The position numbers were made by a program, and so were the translations under genes. This document shows, piece by piece, positions 50,638 to 57,771 of a DNA stretch of 64,000 nt. Each line of letters opens with the position of its first letter. Position 1 is the first letter of the stretch. This stretch comes from Pseudomonas sp. LBUM920 (GTDB lineage Bacteria; Pseudomonadota; Gammaproteobacteria; Pseudomonadales; Pseudomonadaceae), in assembly GCF_003852315.1 (NCBI RefSeq), contig NZ_CP027762.1, forward strand, positions 1,965,501 to 2,029,500, in the 5' to 3' direction. Below the pieces are notes generated by a model that ran no database searches, was not told the origin of the DNA, and worked only from the letters and a program-made list of their open reading frames with translations.

Positions 50638-52292
50638 TCCGGCGTTTATTGGCTGTAGGTGGCGCTTCGATCTTCGCGCCCGCCGTTTGGGCAGCGGATG
50701 CCTTGACCGGTGAAGTGCATAAGCAACCGCTGAATATCGCAGCGATCCTGATGTTCGTGGCGTTTGTCGGCGCAACGCTGTGCATCACCTACTGGGCGTC
50801 CAAGCGCAACAAATCGGCGGCTGACTACTATGCGGCCGGCGGCAAGATTACCGGCTTCCAGAACGGCCTGGCGATTGCTGGCGACTATATGTCGGCAGCG
50901 TCTTTCCTGGGTATTTCCGCGCTGGTGTTCACTTCCGGCTACGACGGCCTGATCTATTCGATCGGCTTCCTGGTGGGCTGGCCGATCATTCTGTTCCTGA
51001 TCGCCGAGCGCCTGCGTAACCTGGGCAAGTACACCTTTGCCGACGTGGCGTCCTATCGCCTCGGGCAAACCCAGATCCGCAGCCTGTCGGCCTGTGGCTC
51101 GCTGGTGGTGGTGGCGTTCTACCTGATCGCGCAGATGGTTGGCGCGGGCAAGCTGATCCAACTGCTGTTCGGCCTGGATTACCACGTGGCGGTAATTCTG
51201 GTGGGCATCCTGATGTGCCTGTATGTGTTGTTCGGCGGCATGCTGGCGACCACCTGGGTGCAGATCATCAAGGCAGTGCTGCTGCTGTCCGGTGCCTCGT
51301 TCATGGCGCTGATGGTGATGAAGCACGTCAACTTCGACTTCAACACGCTGTTTGCCGAGGCGATCAAGGTTCACCCTAAAGGTGAAGCGATCATGAGCCC
51401 GGGCGGCCTGGTCAAAGACCCGATCTCGGCGTTCTCCCTCGGGCTGGCGCTGATGTTCGGTACTGCTGGCCTGCCGCACATCCTGATGCGCTTCTTCACC
51501 GTAAGCGACGCCAAGGAAGCGCGTAAGAGCGTGCTGTATGCCACCGGCTTCATCGGTTACTTCTACATCCTGACCTTTATCATCGGTTTTGGCGCGATCC
51601 TGCTGGTCAGCACCAACCCGGCGTTCAAGGACGCGGCAGGCGCCTTGCTTGGCGGCAACAACATGGCGGCGGTGCATTTGGCCAACGCGGTGGGCGGCAG
51701 TATTTTCCTGGGCTTCATCTCGGCCGTGGCGTTTGCCACCATTCTGGCAGTGGTTGCCGGCTTGACCCTGGCGGGTGCTTCGGCGGTGTCCCACGACCTG
51801 TATGCCAGCGTGATCAAGAAGGGCAAGGCCAACGAGAAGGATGAGATTCGCGTGTCGAAGATCACCACCATCGCCCTGGCGGTGCTGGCAATCGGCTTGG
51901 GTATCTTGTTCGAGAGCCAGAACATTGCGTTCATGGTCGGCCTGGCGTTCTCCATTGCTGCCAGCTGTAACTTCCCGGTGCTGCTGCTTTCCATGTACTG
52001 GAAAAACCTCACCACCCGCGGCGCGATGATTGGCGGCTGGCTGGGCTTGATCAGTGCCGTTGGCCTGATGATCCTCGGCCCGACCATCTGGGTGTCGATC
52101 CTGCACCACGAGAAAGCTATCTTCCCGTACGAATACCCGGCGCTGTTCTCGATGATCATTGCGTTCATCGGCATCTGGTTCTTCTCCATCACCGACAAGT
52201 CGGCGGCGGCAGAGAAAGAGCGTGCGCTGTACTTCCCGCAGTTTGTGCGTTCACAAACGGGCCTGGGGGCGAGTGGGGCGGTTAACCACTAA
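50634..52292 (+). CDS. actP: Acetate permease ActP (sodium:solute symporter)
   Basis: 552 residues with an N-terminal signal-like segment and 13 predicted membrane helices. SAADYYAAGGKITGFQNGLA and IAGDYMSAASFLGISALVFT are SSS-family signatures including the residues of the sodium and substrate site; GTAGLPHILMRFFTVSDAKE is the core motif after TM8. Takes up acetate and related short carboxylates. Ends in a strong terminator. Confidence 0.94.
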   Translation: MIRRLLAVGGASIFAPAVWAADALTGEVHKQPLNIAAILMFVAFVGATLCITYWASKRNKSAADYYAAGGKITGFQNGLAIAGDYMSAASFLGISALVFTSGYDGLIYSIGFLVGWPIILFLIAERLRNLGKYTFADVASYRLGQTQIRSLSACGSLVVVAFYLIAQMVGAGKLIQLLFGLDYHVAVILVGILMCLYVLFGGMLATTWVQIIKAVLLLSGASFMALMVMKHVNFDFNTLFAEAIKVHPKGEAIMSPGGLVKDPISAFSLGLALMFGTAGLPHILMRFFTVSDAKEARKSVLYATGFIGYFYILTFIIGFGAILLVSTNPAFKDAAGALLGGNNMAAVHLANAVGGSIFLGFISAVAFATILAVVAGLTLAGASAVSHDLYASVIKKGKANEKDEIRVSKITTIALAVLAIGLGILFESQNIAFMVGLAFSIAASCNFPVLLLSMYWKNLTTRGAMIGGWLGLISAVGLMILGPTIWVSILHHEKAIFPYEYPALFSMIIAFIGIWFFSITDKSAAAEKERALYFPQFVRSQTGLGASGAVNH

Positions 52293-52308
52293 GCGTCGTG
52301 ACGGTTAC

Positions 52309-52345
52309 AAAAAAAGCCCCGGTCGCGAGATCGGGGCTTTTTTTT
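52309..52345 (+). terminator. Terminator after actP
   Basis: GCCCCG/CGGGGC stem extended by seven A:T pairs (left 52309-52321, right 52332-52344) with a 10-nt loop and T-run. Confidence 0.9.
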
Positions 52346-52411
52346 GCTTTTATTGGTAACGGATTTCACAAAACTGTTTCTCAAGTCTGGCATCAATAAA
52401 AAGCAGATAGT

Positions 52412-52444
52412 TGATCGTTCCCACGCAGAGCGTGCGAACGATCA
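52412..52444. repeat. Palindromic repeat of the GATCGTTCCCACGC type, second copy
   Basis: Arms 52412-52426 and 52430-52444 pair with one mismatch around AGA. Same family as 1937-1971. Confidence 0.85.
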
Positions 52445-52485
52445 GTCGGTGGCTGGGGTTTCTGGGGTGTCTTGGCGGGCCTCAT

Positions 52486-52552
52486 TGCGGGCAAGCCCGG
52501 CCCCCACCTTTGAAATGCATTCTCCCGTGGGAGCTGGCTTGTCTGCGATGGC
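52486..52552. repeat. Diverged REP pair
   Basis: TTGCGGGCAAGCCCGGCCCC and GTGGGAGCTGGCTTGTCTGC; both arms carry substitutions relative to the main REP sequence. Confidence 0.75.
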
Positions 52553-52573
52553 GCCGGGCCTGGCGACACAAAC

Positions 52574-52603
52574 AAAAACGGCCTCCACAAAGGAGGCCGT
52601 TTT
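52574..52603 (-). terminator. Terminator of gltA
   Basis: 8-bp stem CGGCCTCC/GGAGGCCG (52579-52586 with 52592-52599); on the minus strand it is followed by five T. Ends 25 bp past the gltA stop. Confidence 0.88.
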
Positions 52604-52627
52604 CAGTACAGCCAAGCGCTTGATGGC

Positions 52628-53917
52628 TTACTTGCGGTCTTCCAGCTTGGTGATGTCACGCGACTCGTAGCCGGTGTACAGCTGGCGCGGGCGGCCAATC
52701 TTGTACGGGCTGGAGAGCATTTCTTTCCAGTGGGAGATCCAGCCCACGGTCCGCGCCAGGGCGAAGATCACGGTGAACATGCTGGTTGGAATGCCGATCG
52801 CCTTGAGGATGATCCCCGAGTAGAAGTCGACGTTCGGGTACAGCGAGCGCTCGATGAAGTACGGATCGGTCAGCGCGATCTCTTCCAGGCGCATGGCCAG
52901 TTCGAGTTGCGGATCGTTCTTGATGCCCAGCTCCTTCAACACTTCGTCGCAGGTCTGCTTCATCACGGTGGCGCGCGGGTCACGGTTCTTGTAGACGCGG
53001 TGACCGAAGCCCATCAGCTTGAACGGATCGTTCTTGTCCTTGGCCTTGGCGATGAACTTGTCGATGTTCGAGACATCGCCGATTTCATCGAGCATGGTCA
53101 ATACGGCTTCGTTCGCACCGCCGTGGGCAGGGCCCCAGAGTGCGGCGATACCGGCGGCGATACAGGCGAACGGGTTGGCACCCGAGGAGCCAGCCAGGCG
53201 TACGGTGGAGGTGGAGGCGTTCTGCTCGTGGTCGGCGTGGAGGATGAAGATCCGGTCCATGGCCTTGGCGAGTGTCGGGCTGATCGGTTTGATCTCGCAC
53301 GGGGTGTTGAACATCATGTGCAGGAAGTTTTCCGCGTACGTCAGGTCGTTGCGCGGGTACATCATGGGTTGACCCATGGAGTACTTGTAAACCATTGCGG
53401 CCAGGGTTGGCATCTTGGCAACCAGGCGGATCGCGGAGATTTCGCGATGCTGCGGGTTATTGATGTCCAGGGAGTCGTGATAGAAGGCCGATAGGGCGCC
53501 AACCACGCCGCACATCACGGCCATCGGGTGGGCGTCGCGACGGAAGCCGTTGAAGAAGGTCTTCAACTGCTCGTGAACCATGGTGTGGTTCTTCACGGTG
53601 CTGACGAACTGGGCTTTTTGCTCGGCTGTTGGCAATTCGCCATTTAGCAGCAGGTAGCAGGTTTCGAGGTAGTCCGATTGCTCGGCCAGTTGCTCGATCG
53701 GGTAGCCCCGGTGCAGCAGAATGCCATTGTCGCCGTCGATATAGGTGATCTTCGACTCGCAAGAGGCGGTCGACATGAAGCCTGGGTCGAAAGTGAAACG
53801 GCCCGTGGCCGTCAGGCCCCGTACGTCGATAACATCGGGACCAACGGTGCCGGTTAAAATGGGCAGCTCGACGGGGGCTGCGCCCTCGATGATCAACTGC
53901 GCTTTTTTGTCAGCCAT
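52628..53917 (-). CDS. gltA: Citrate synthase
   Basis: Condenses oxaloacetate and acetyl-CoA to citrate, entry point of the TCA cycle. 429 residues, the length of the hexameric NADH-sensitive type II enzyme of Gram-negatives. Catalytic segments: ILHADHEQNASTSTVRLAGS with the first active-site histidine, LMGFGHRVYKNRDPRATVMK with the second, and VDFYSGIILKAIGIPTSMFT with the aspartate. Start ATG has AGGAGG four bases upstream. A good sigma-70 promoter lies 59-86 bp upstream. Divergent from sdhCDAB. Confidence 0.97.
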   Translation of the reverse strand: MADKKAQLIIEGAAPVELPILTGTVGPDVIDVRGLTATGRFTFDPGFMSTASCESKITYIDGDNGILLHRGYPIEQLAEQSDYLETCYLLLNGELPTAEQKAQFVSTVKNHTMVHEQLKTFFNGFRRDAHPMAVMCGVVGALSAFYHDSLDINNPQHREISAIRLVAKMPTLAAMVYKYSMGQPMMYPRNDLTYAENFLHMMFNTPCEIKPISPTLAKAMDRIFILHADHEQNASTSTVRLAGSSGANPFACIAAGIAALWGPAHGGANEAVLTMLDEIGDVSNIDKFIAKAKDKNDPFKLMGFGHRVYKNRDPRATVMKQTCDEVLKELGIKNDPQLELAMRLEEIALTDPYFIERSLYPNVDFYSGIILKAIGIPTSMFTVIFALARTVGWISHWKEMLSSPYKIGRPRQLYTGYESRDITKLEDRK

Positions 53918-53975
53918 GTGGCCTCCTATTTATGCTTCAAATCATCAGACAGACCCCCCACGCAGGGCCCGCACC

Positions 53976-54003
53976 ACTATAGTGAGATAAATTCAGATGT
54001 CAA
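53976..54003 (-). promoter_or_regulatory. Sigma-70 promoter of gltA
   Basis: On the minus strand TTGACA (54003-53998), 16-bp spacer, TATAGT (53981-53976); about 58 bp from -10 to the start codon. Confidence 0.75.
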
Positions 54004-54117
54004 TTTGCCTAAAGTCTTGCTCCAGAAGGCTTTAACCGTACTTTTTCGTCGAAATTGACTGCCATTTACGCCTTTTATCCCGCCAGCGCAATCAGCTATT
54101 AGGGTGAGGAGCGCGCG

Positions 54118-54146
54118 TTGTCATTAGTAACCTAACTGTCTATACT
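54118..54146 (+). promoter_or_regulatory. Sigma-70 promoter of sdhCDAB
   Basis: TTGTCA (54118-54123), 17-bp spacer, TATACT (54141-54146). About 135 bp upstream of sdhC, leaving a leader of roughly 130 nt, in which no riboswitch or clear attenuator was recognised. Confidence 0.75.
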
Positions 54147-54281
54147 CGGCCACCGACCGCCAAGGGCTTTTGGGCTTGCTTTCATTGGGGGTCGCACTCC
54201 CTGGGTGGTGCTTACCTGACCAGTGCACTCCCCAACAACTTTGCCCTGATTGTTAGGGGCTCTTCAGTGTGAAAAAAAGCC

Positions 54282-54656
54282 GTGAATAGCCAACGACCTG
54301 TAAACCTAGACCTAAGGACCATCAAACTCCCCATCACCGGCGTTACGTCGTTCCTGCACCGTGTTTCCGGCATCATCCTGTTCCTGGGCTTGGGCATCAT
54401 GCTTTATGCATTGAGCAAATCCCTGGGTTCCGAGGAAGGTTTTGCCGAGGTGAAGGTATGCTTGACCAGCCCGCTGGCCAAGTTCGTAGCATGGGGCCTC
54501 CTGTCCGCTCTGCTTTATCATCTGGTAGCCGGCGTGCGCCACTTGATCATGGATATGGGCATCGGTGAGACGCTGGAAGGCGGCCGCCTGGGCTCGAAAA
54601 TCATCATCGCCATTTCCGTGGTGCTGATCGTTCTGGCAGGAGTTTGGATATGGTAA
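54282..54656 (+). CDS. sdhC: Succinate dehydrogenase cytochrome b556 subunit
   Basis: 124 residues, GTG start (VNSQRPVNLDLRTIKLPITG). Three membrane helices; the LPITGVTSFLHRVSGIILFL segment carries the Ser and Arg of the ubiquinone site, and LLSALLYHLVAGVRHLIMDM carries the haem-ligand His region. Anchor of complex II in the inner membrane. The GTG at 54270 upstream hits a stop after six codons, so 54282 is used. Overlaps sdhD by 7 bp. Confidence 0.94.
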   Translation: MNSQRPVNLDLRTIKLPITGVTSFLHRVSGIILFLGLGIMLYALSKSLGSEEGFAEVKVCLTSPLAKFVAWGLLSALLYHLVAGVRHLIMDMGIGETLEGGRLGSKIIIAISVVLIVLAGVWIW

Positions 54657-55018
54657 CCAGCGTTACGAACCTTTCGCGTTCAGGCCTCTATGACTGGATG
54701 GCGCAGCGTGTGTCTGCGGTCGTTCTCGCGGCTTATTTCATTTTCCTGATCGGATACCTCGTCGCAAACCCGGGCATTGGCTATGAGCAATGGCACGGCC
54801 TGTTTTCCCACAATGCGATGCGAATCTTCAGTCTGCTGGCACTTGTAGCTCTGGGCGCTCACGCCTGGGTCGGCATGTGGACCATCGCGACTGACTACCT
54901 GACGCCGATGGCGCTGGGCAAGTCCGCGACTGCAGTCCGTTTCCTCTTCCAGGCAGTATGCGGCGTCGCGATGTTCGCTTACTTCGTCTGGGGTGTGCAG
55001 ATTCTTTGGGGTATCTGA
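54650..55018 (+). CDS. sdhD: Succinate dehydrogenase membrane anchor subunit
   Basis: 122 residues, three membrane helices. MVTSVTNLSRSGLYDWMAQR and VSAVVLAAYFIFLIGYLVAN start; LALVALGAHAWVGMWTIATD contains the second haem ligand and quinone-site region. ATG 54650 is preferred to the TTG at 54644 because it gives the standard N-terminus. sdhA follows after 3 bp. Confidence 0.94.
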   Translation: MVTSVTNLSRSGLYDWMAQRVSAVVLAAYFIFLIGYLVANPGIGYEQWHGLFSHNAMRIFSLLALVALGAHAWVGMWTIATDYLTPMALGKSATAVRFLFQAVCGVAMFAYFVWGVQILWGI

Positions 55019-55021
55019 TTC

Positions 55022-56794
55022 ATGGCTAACATTCCAACTATTTCCTTCGACGCCATCATTATTGGTGGCGGCGGTGCTGGCATGCGCGCAGCGCTGCAGC
55101 TGGCCCAGGGCGGTCACAAGACTGCCGTGATCACCAAAGTGTTCCCAACGCGTTCCCACACCGTATCGGCCCAGGGTGGCATCACCTGCGCCATCGCGTC
55201 CGCCGACCCGAACGATGACTGGCGCTGGCACATGTACGATACCGTCAAGGGTTCCGACTACATCGGTGACCAGGACGCTATCGAATACATGTGTCAGGAA
55301 GGCCCGGCCGCCGTGTTCGAGCTGGACCACATGGGTCTGCCGTTCTCGCGTACCGAGCAGGGTCGTATCTACCAGCGTCCATTCGGCGGCCAGTCGAAGG
55401 ATTACGGTAAAGGCGGCCAGGCTGCCCGTACGTGTGCTGCGTCCGACCGTACCGGTCACGCGCTGCTGCACACCCTGTATCAGGGCAACCTGAAGGCCGG
55501 CACCACGTTCCTGAACGAGTACTACGCGGTTGACCTGGTGAAAAACGCTGACGGCGCATTCGTCGGTGTGATCGCCATCTGCATCGAAACCGGTGAAACC
55601 TCCTACATCCGCGCCAAGGCTACCGTTCTGGCGACTGGCGGTGCAGGTCGTATCTACGCATCGACCACCAATGCCCTGATCAATACCGGTGACGGCGTTG
55701 GCATGGCACTGCGTGCAGGCGTACCGGTGCAAGACATCGAAATGTGGCAGTTCCACCCAACCGGCATTGCCGGCGCCGGCGTACTGGTAACCGAAGGTTG
55801 CCGTGGTGAAGGTGGCTACCTGATCAACAAGAACGGCGAGCGTTTCATGGAGCGTTATGCTCCGAACGCGAAAGACCTTGCCGGTCGTGATGTTGTAGCC
55901 CGTTCGATGGTCAAGGAAATCATTGCCGGTAACGGCTGTGGCCCCAATGGCGACCACGTACTGCTCAAGCTCGATCACCTGGGCGAAGAAGTGCTGCACA
56001 GCCGCCTGCCGGGTATCTGTGAGCTGTCCAAGACCTTTGCTCACGTTGACCCGGTGGTTGCTCCGGTTCCGGTTGTTCCGACTTGCCACTACATGATGGG
56101 CGGCGTGCCGACCAACATTCATGGTCAGGCGATCACTCAGAACGCCGACGGCGTGGACGAGATCATTCACGGCCTGTTCGCGGTAGGCGAAGTGGCGTGC
56201 GTATCGGTTCACGGCGCCAACCGCCTGGGCGGCAACTCGCTGCTCGACCTGGTGGTATTCGGTCGTGCTGCCGGCCTGCACCTCGAGAAGGCATTGACCG
56301 ACGGCATCGAATACGATGACGCGACCGACGCCAACATCGAAACTGCCCTGGCGCGTCTGAACGCTCTGAACGAGCGTACCGATGGCGAAGACGTGGCAAC
56401 CCTGCGTCGCGAGCTGCAAAACTGCATGCAGAACTACTTCGGTGTATTCCGTACCGGCGAATACATGCAGAAGGGTATTGCCCAGCTGGCCGATCTGCGC
56501 AAGCGCATCGCCAACGTCAAGATCAACGATAAGAGCCAGGCGTTCAACACCGCTCGTATCGAAGCCCTTGAGCTGCAAAACCTGTTGGAAGTGGCTGAAG
56601 CGACTGCGATCGCCGCCGAGGTTCGTAAGGAATCCCGTGGTGCTCACGCTCGTGAAGACTTTGAAGACCGCGACGACGAGAACTGGTTGTGCCACACCCT
56701 GTACTTCCCGGGTGACAAGCGCGTGACCAAGCGTGCCGTGAACTTCTCGCCGAAAACGGTTCCGACGTTTGAACCGAAGATTCGGACTTACTAA
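55022..56794 (+). CDS. sdhA: Succinate dehydrogenase flavoprotein subunit
   Basis: 590 residues; oxidises succinate to fumarate with covalent FAD. GGGGAGMRAALQLAQGG is the FAD-binding start; FPTRSHTVSAQGGITCAIAS holds the FAD-linked histidine (RSHT), and the substrate loop is FHPTGIAGAGVLVTEGCRGE; GANRLGGNSLLDLVVFGRAA near residue 400 and HAREDFEDRDDENWLCHTL near the C-terminus are conserved. Ordinary length. Confidence 0.97.
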   Translation: MANIPTISFDAIIIGGGGAGMRAALQLAQGGHKTAVITKVFPTRSHTVSAQGGITCAIASADPNDDWRWHMYDTVKGSDYIGDQDAIEYMCQEGPAAVFELDHMGLPFSRTEQGRIYQRPFGGQSKDYGKGGQAARTCAASDRTGHALLHTLYQGNLKAGTTFLNEYYAVDLVKNADGAFVGVIAICIETGETSYIRAKATVLATGGAGRIYASTTNALINTGDGVGMALRAGVPVQDIEMWQFHPTGIAGAGVLVTEGCRGEGGYLINKNGERFMERYAPNAKDLAGRDVVARSMVKEIIAGNGCGPNGDHVLLKLDHLGEEVLHSRLPGICELSKTFAHVDPVVAPVPVVPTCHYMMGGVPTNIHGQAITQNADGVDEIIHGLFAVGEVACVSVHGANRLGGNSLLDLVVFGRAAGLHLEKALTDGIEYDDATDANIETALARLNALNERTDGEDVATLRRELQNCMQNYFGVFRTGEYMQKGIAQLADLRKRIANVKINDKSQAFNTARIEALELQNLLEVAEATAIAAEVRKESRGAHAREDFEDRDDENWLCHTLYFPGDKRVTKRAVNFSPKTVPTFEPKIRTY

Positions 56795-56805
56795 GGGTGG
56801 CTGCC

Positions 56806-57510
56806 ATGTTGAAAGTCAGTGTTTATCGCTACAACCCTGATCAGGACGCTGCGCCGTTCATGCAGGAATTCCAGGTTGATACCGGTGGTAAAGACCTGAT
56901 GGTGCTGGACGTACTGGCCCTGATCAAAGAGCAGGACGAGGGTTTCTCCTATCGTCGCTCTTGCCGTGAAGGTGTGTGCGGTTCCGACGGCATGAACATC
57001 AACGGCAAAAACGGCCTGGCGTGCATCACGCCGCTGTCTGCCGTGGTGAAAGGCAACAAGCTGATCGTTCGTCCTCTGCCAGGTTTGCCGGTTATCCGTG
57101 ACCTGGTCGTCGATATGAGCATCTTCTACAAGCAATACGAGAAAGTTAAGCCGTTCCTGCAGAACGACACGCCGGCTCCGGCCATCGAGCGTCTGCAGTC
57201 CCCGGAAGAGCGTGAAAAGCTCGACGGTCTGTACGAGTGCATCCTGTGCGCTTGCTGCTCGACTTCGTGCCCGTCCTTCTGGTGGAACCCGGACAAGTTC
57301 CTGGGTCCAGCTGCCCTGCTGCAAGCGTATCGCTTCCTGGCAGACAGCCGTGACACCAAGACGTCCGAGCGTCTGGCTTCACTGGATGACCCGTTCAGCG
57401 TATTCCGCTGCCGCGGGATCATGAACTGCGTCAACGTATGTCCCAAAGGCCTGAACCCGACTAAGGCCATTGGTCACATCCGTAACATGCTGCTGCAGAG
57501 CGGCGTGTAA
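56806..57510 (+). CDS. sdhB: Succinate dehydrogenase iron-sulfur subunit
   Basis: 234 residues with the three iron-sulfur clusters of complex II: [2Fe-2S] in SCREGVCGSDGMNINGKNGL (C-x4-C-x2-C ... C), [4Fe-4S] and [3Fe-4S] in CILCACCSTSCPSFW and CRGIMNCVNVCPKGLNP. ATG 56806 is preferred over GTG 56797 because it has AAGGG at a good distance and gives MLKVSVYRYNPDQ. A hairpin follows the stop. Confidence 0.96.
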   Translation: MLKVSVYRYNPDQDAAPFMQEFQVDTGGKDLMVLDVLALIKEQDEGFSYRRSCREGVCGSDGMNINGKNGLACITPLSAVVKGNKLIVRPLPGLPVIRDLVVDMSIFYKQYEKVKPFLQNDTPAPAIERLQSPEEREKLDGLYECILCACCSTSCPSFWWNPDKFLGPAALLQAYRFLADSRDTKTSERLASLDDPFSVFRCRGIMNCVNVCPKGLNPTKAIGHIRNMLLQSGV

Positions 57511-57550
57511 CCGACGTTGTAACAAAGCAGGACCGTTGTGCCCGTAAATG

Positions 57551-57584
57551 CTACGGCGCAGGCTTCAACCGGCGCCGTAGTTTT
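57551..57584 (+). terminator. Terminator-like hairpin between sdhB and sucA
   Basis: 9-bp perfect stem CTACGGCGC/GCGCCGTAG (57551-57559 with 57572-57580) and TTTT, 40 bp after sdhB. The gap to sucA is 261 bp, so it may limit read-through from the sdh promoter into sucAB. Confidence 0.7.
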
Positions 57585-57771
57585 AACTTGAGCAGCGACT
57601 TACAAAGCCGCGGCTCTTATTTTGAAGAAATGAGACAAGCAGGGGCATTCGGGTTGGTACCCGAACTATCAGCGTGATCCTAAGTGGCTTGTTTTGGTCG
57701 CTGCACTTGGCCTTTTGCAAGCAAACTCGGTGTTTTCGCCGGTGGTGTCCCCAAATCGAGGGTGACCAAGC

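Noticed and set aside
54147..54281. Riboswitch or leader peptide in the sdhC leader
   Set aside because: No clear alternating hairpins and no convincing short coding frame; GTG 54270 stops after six codons.
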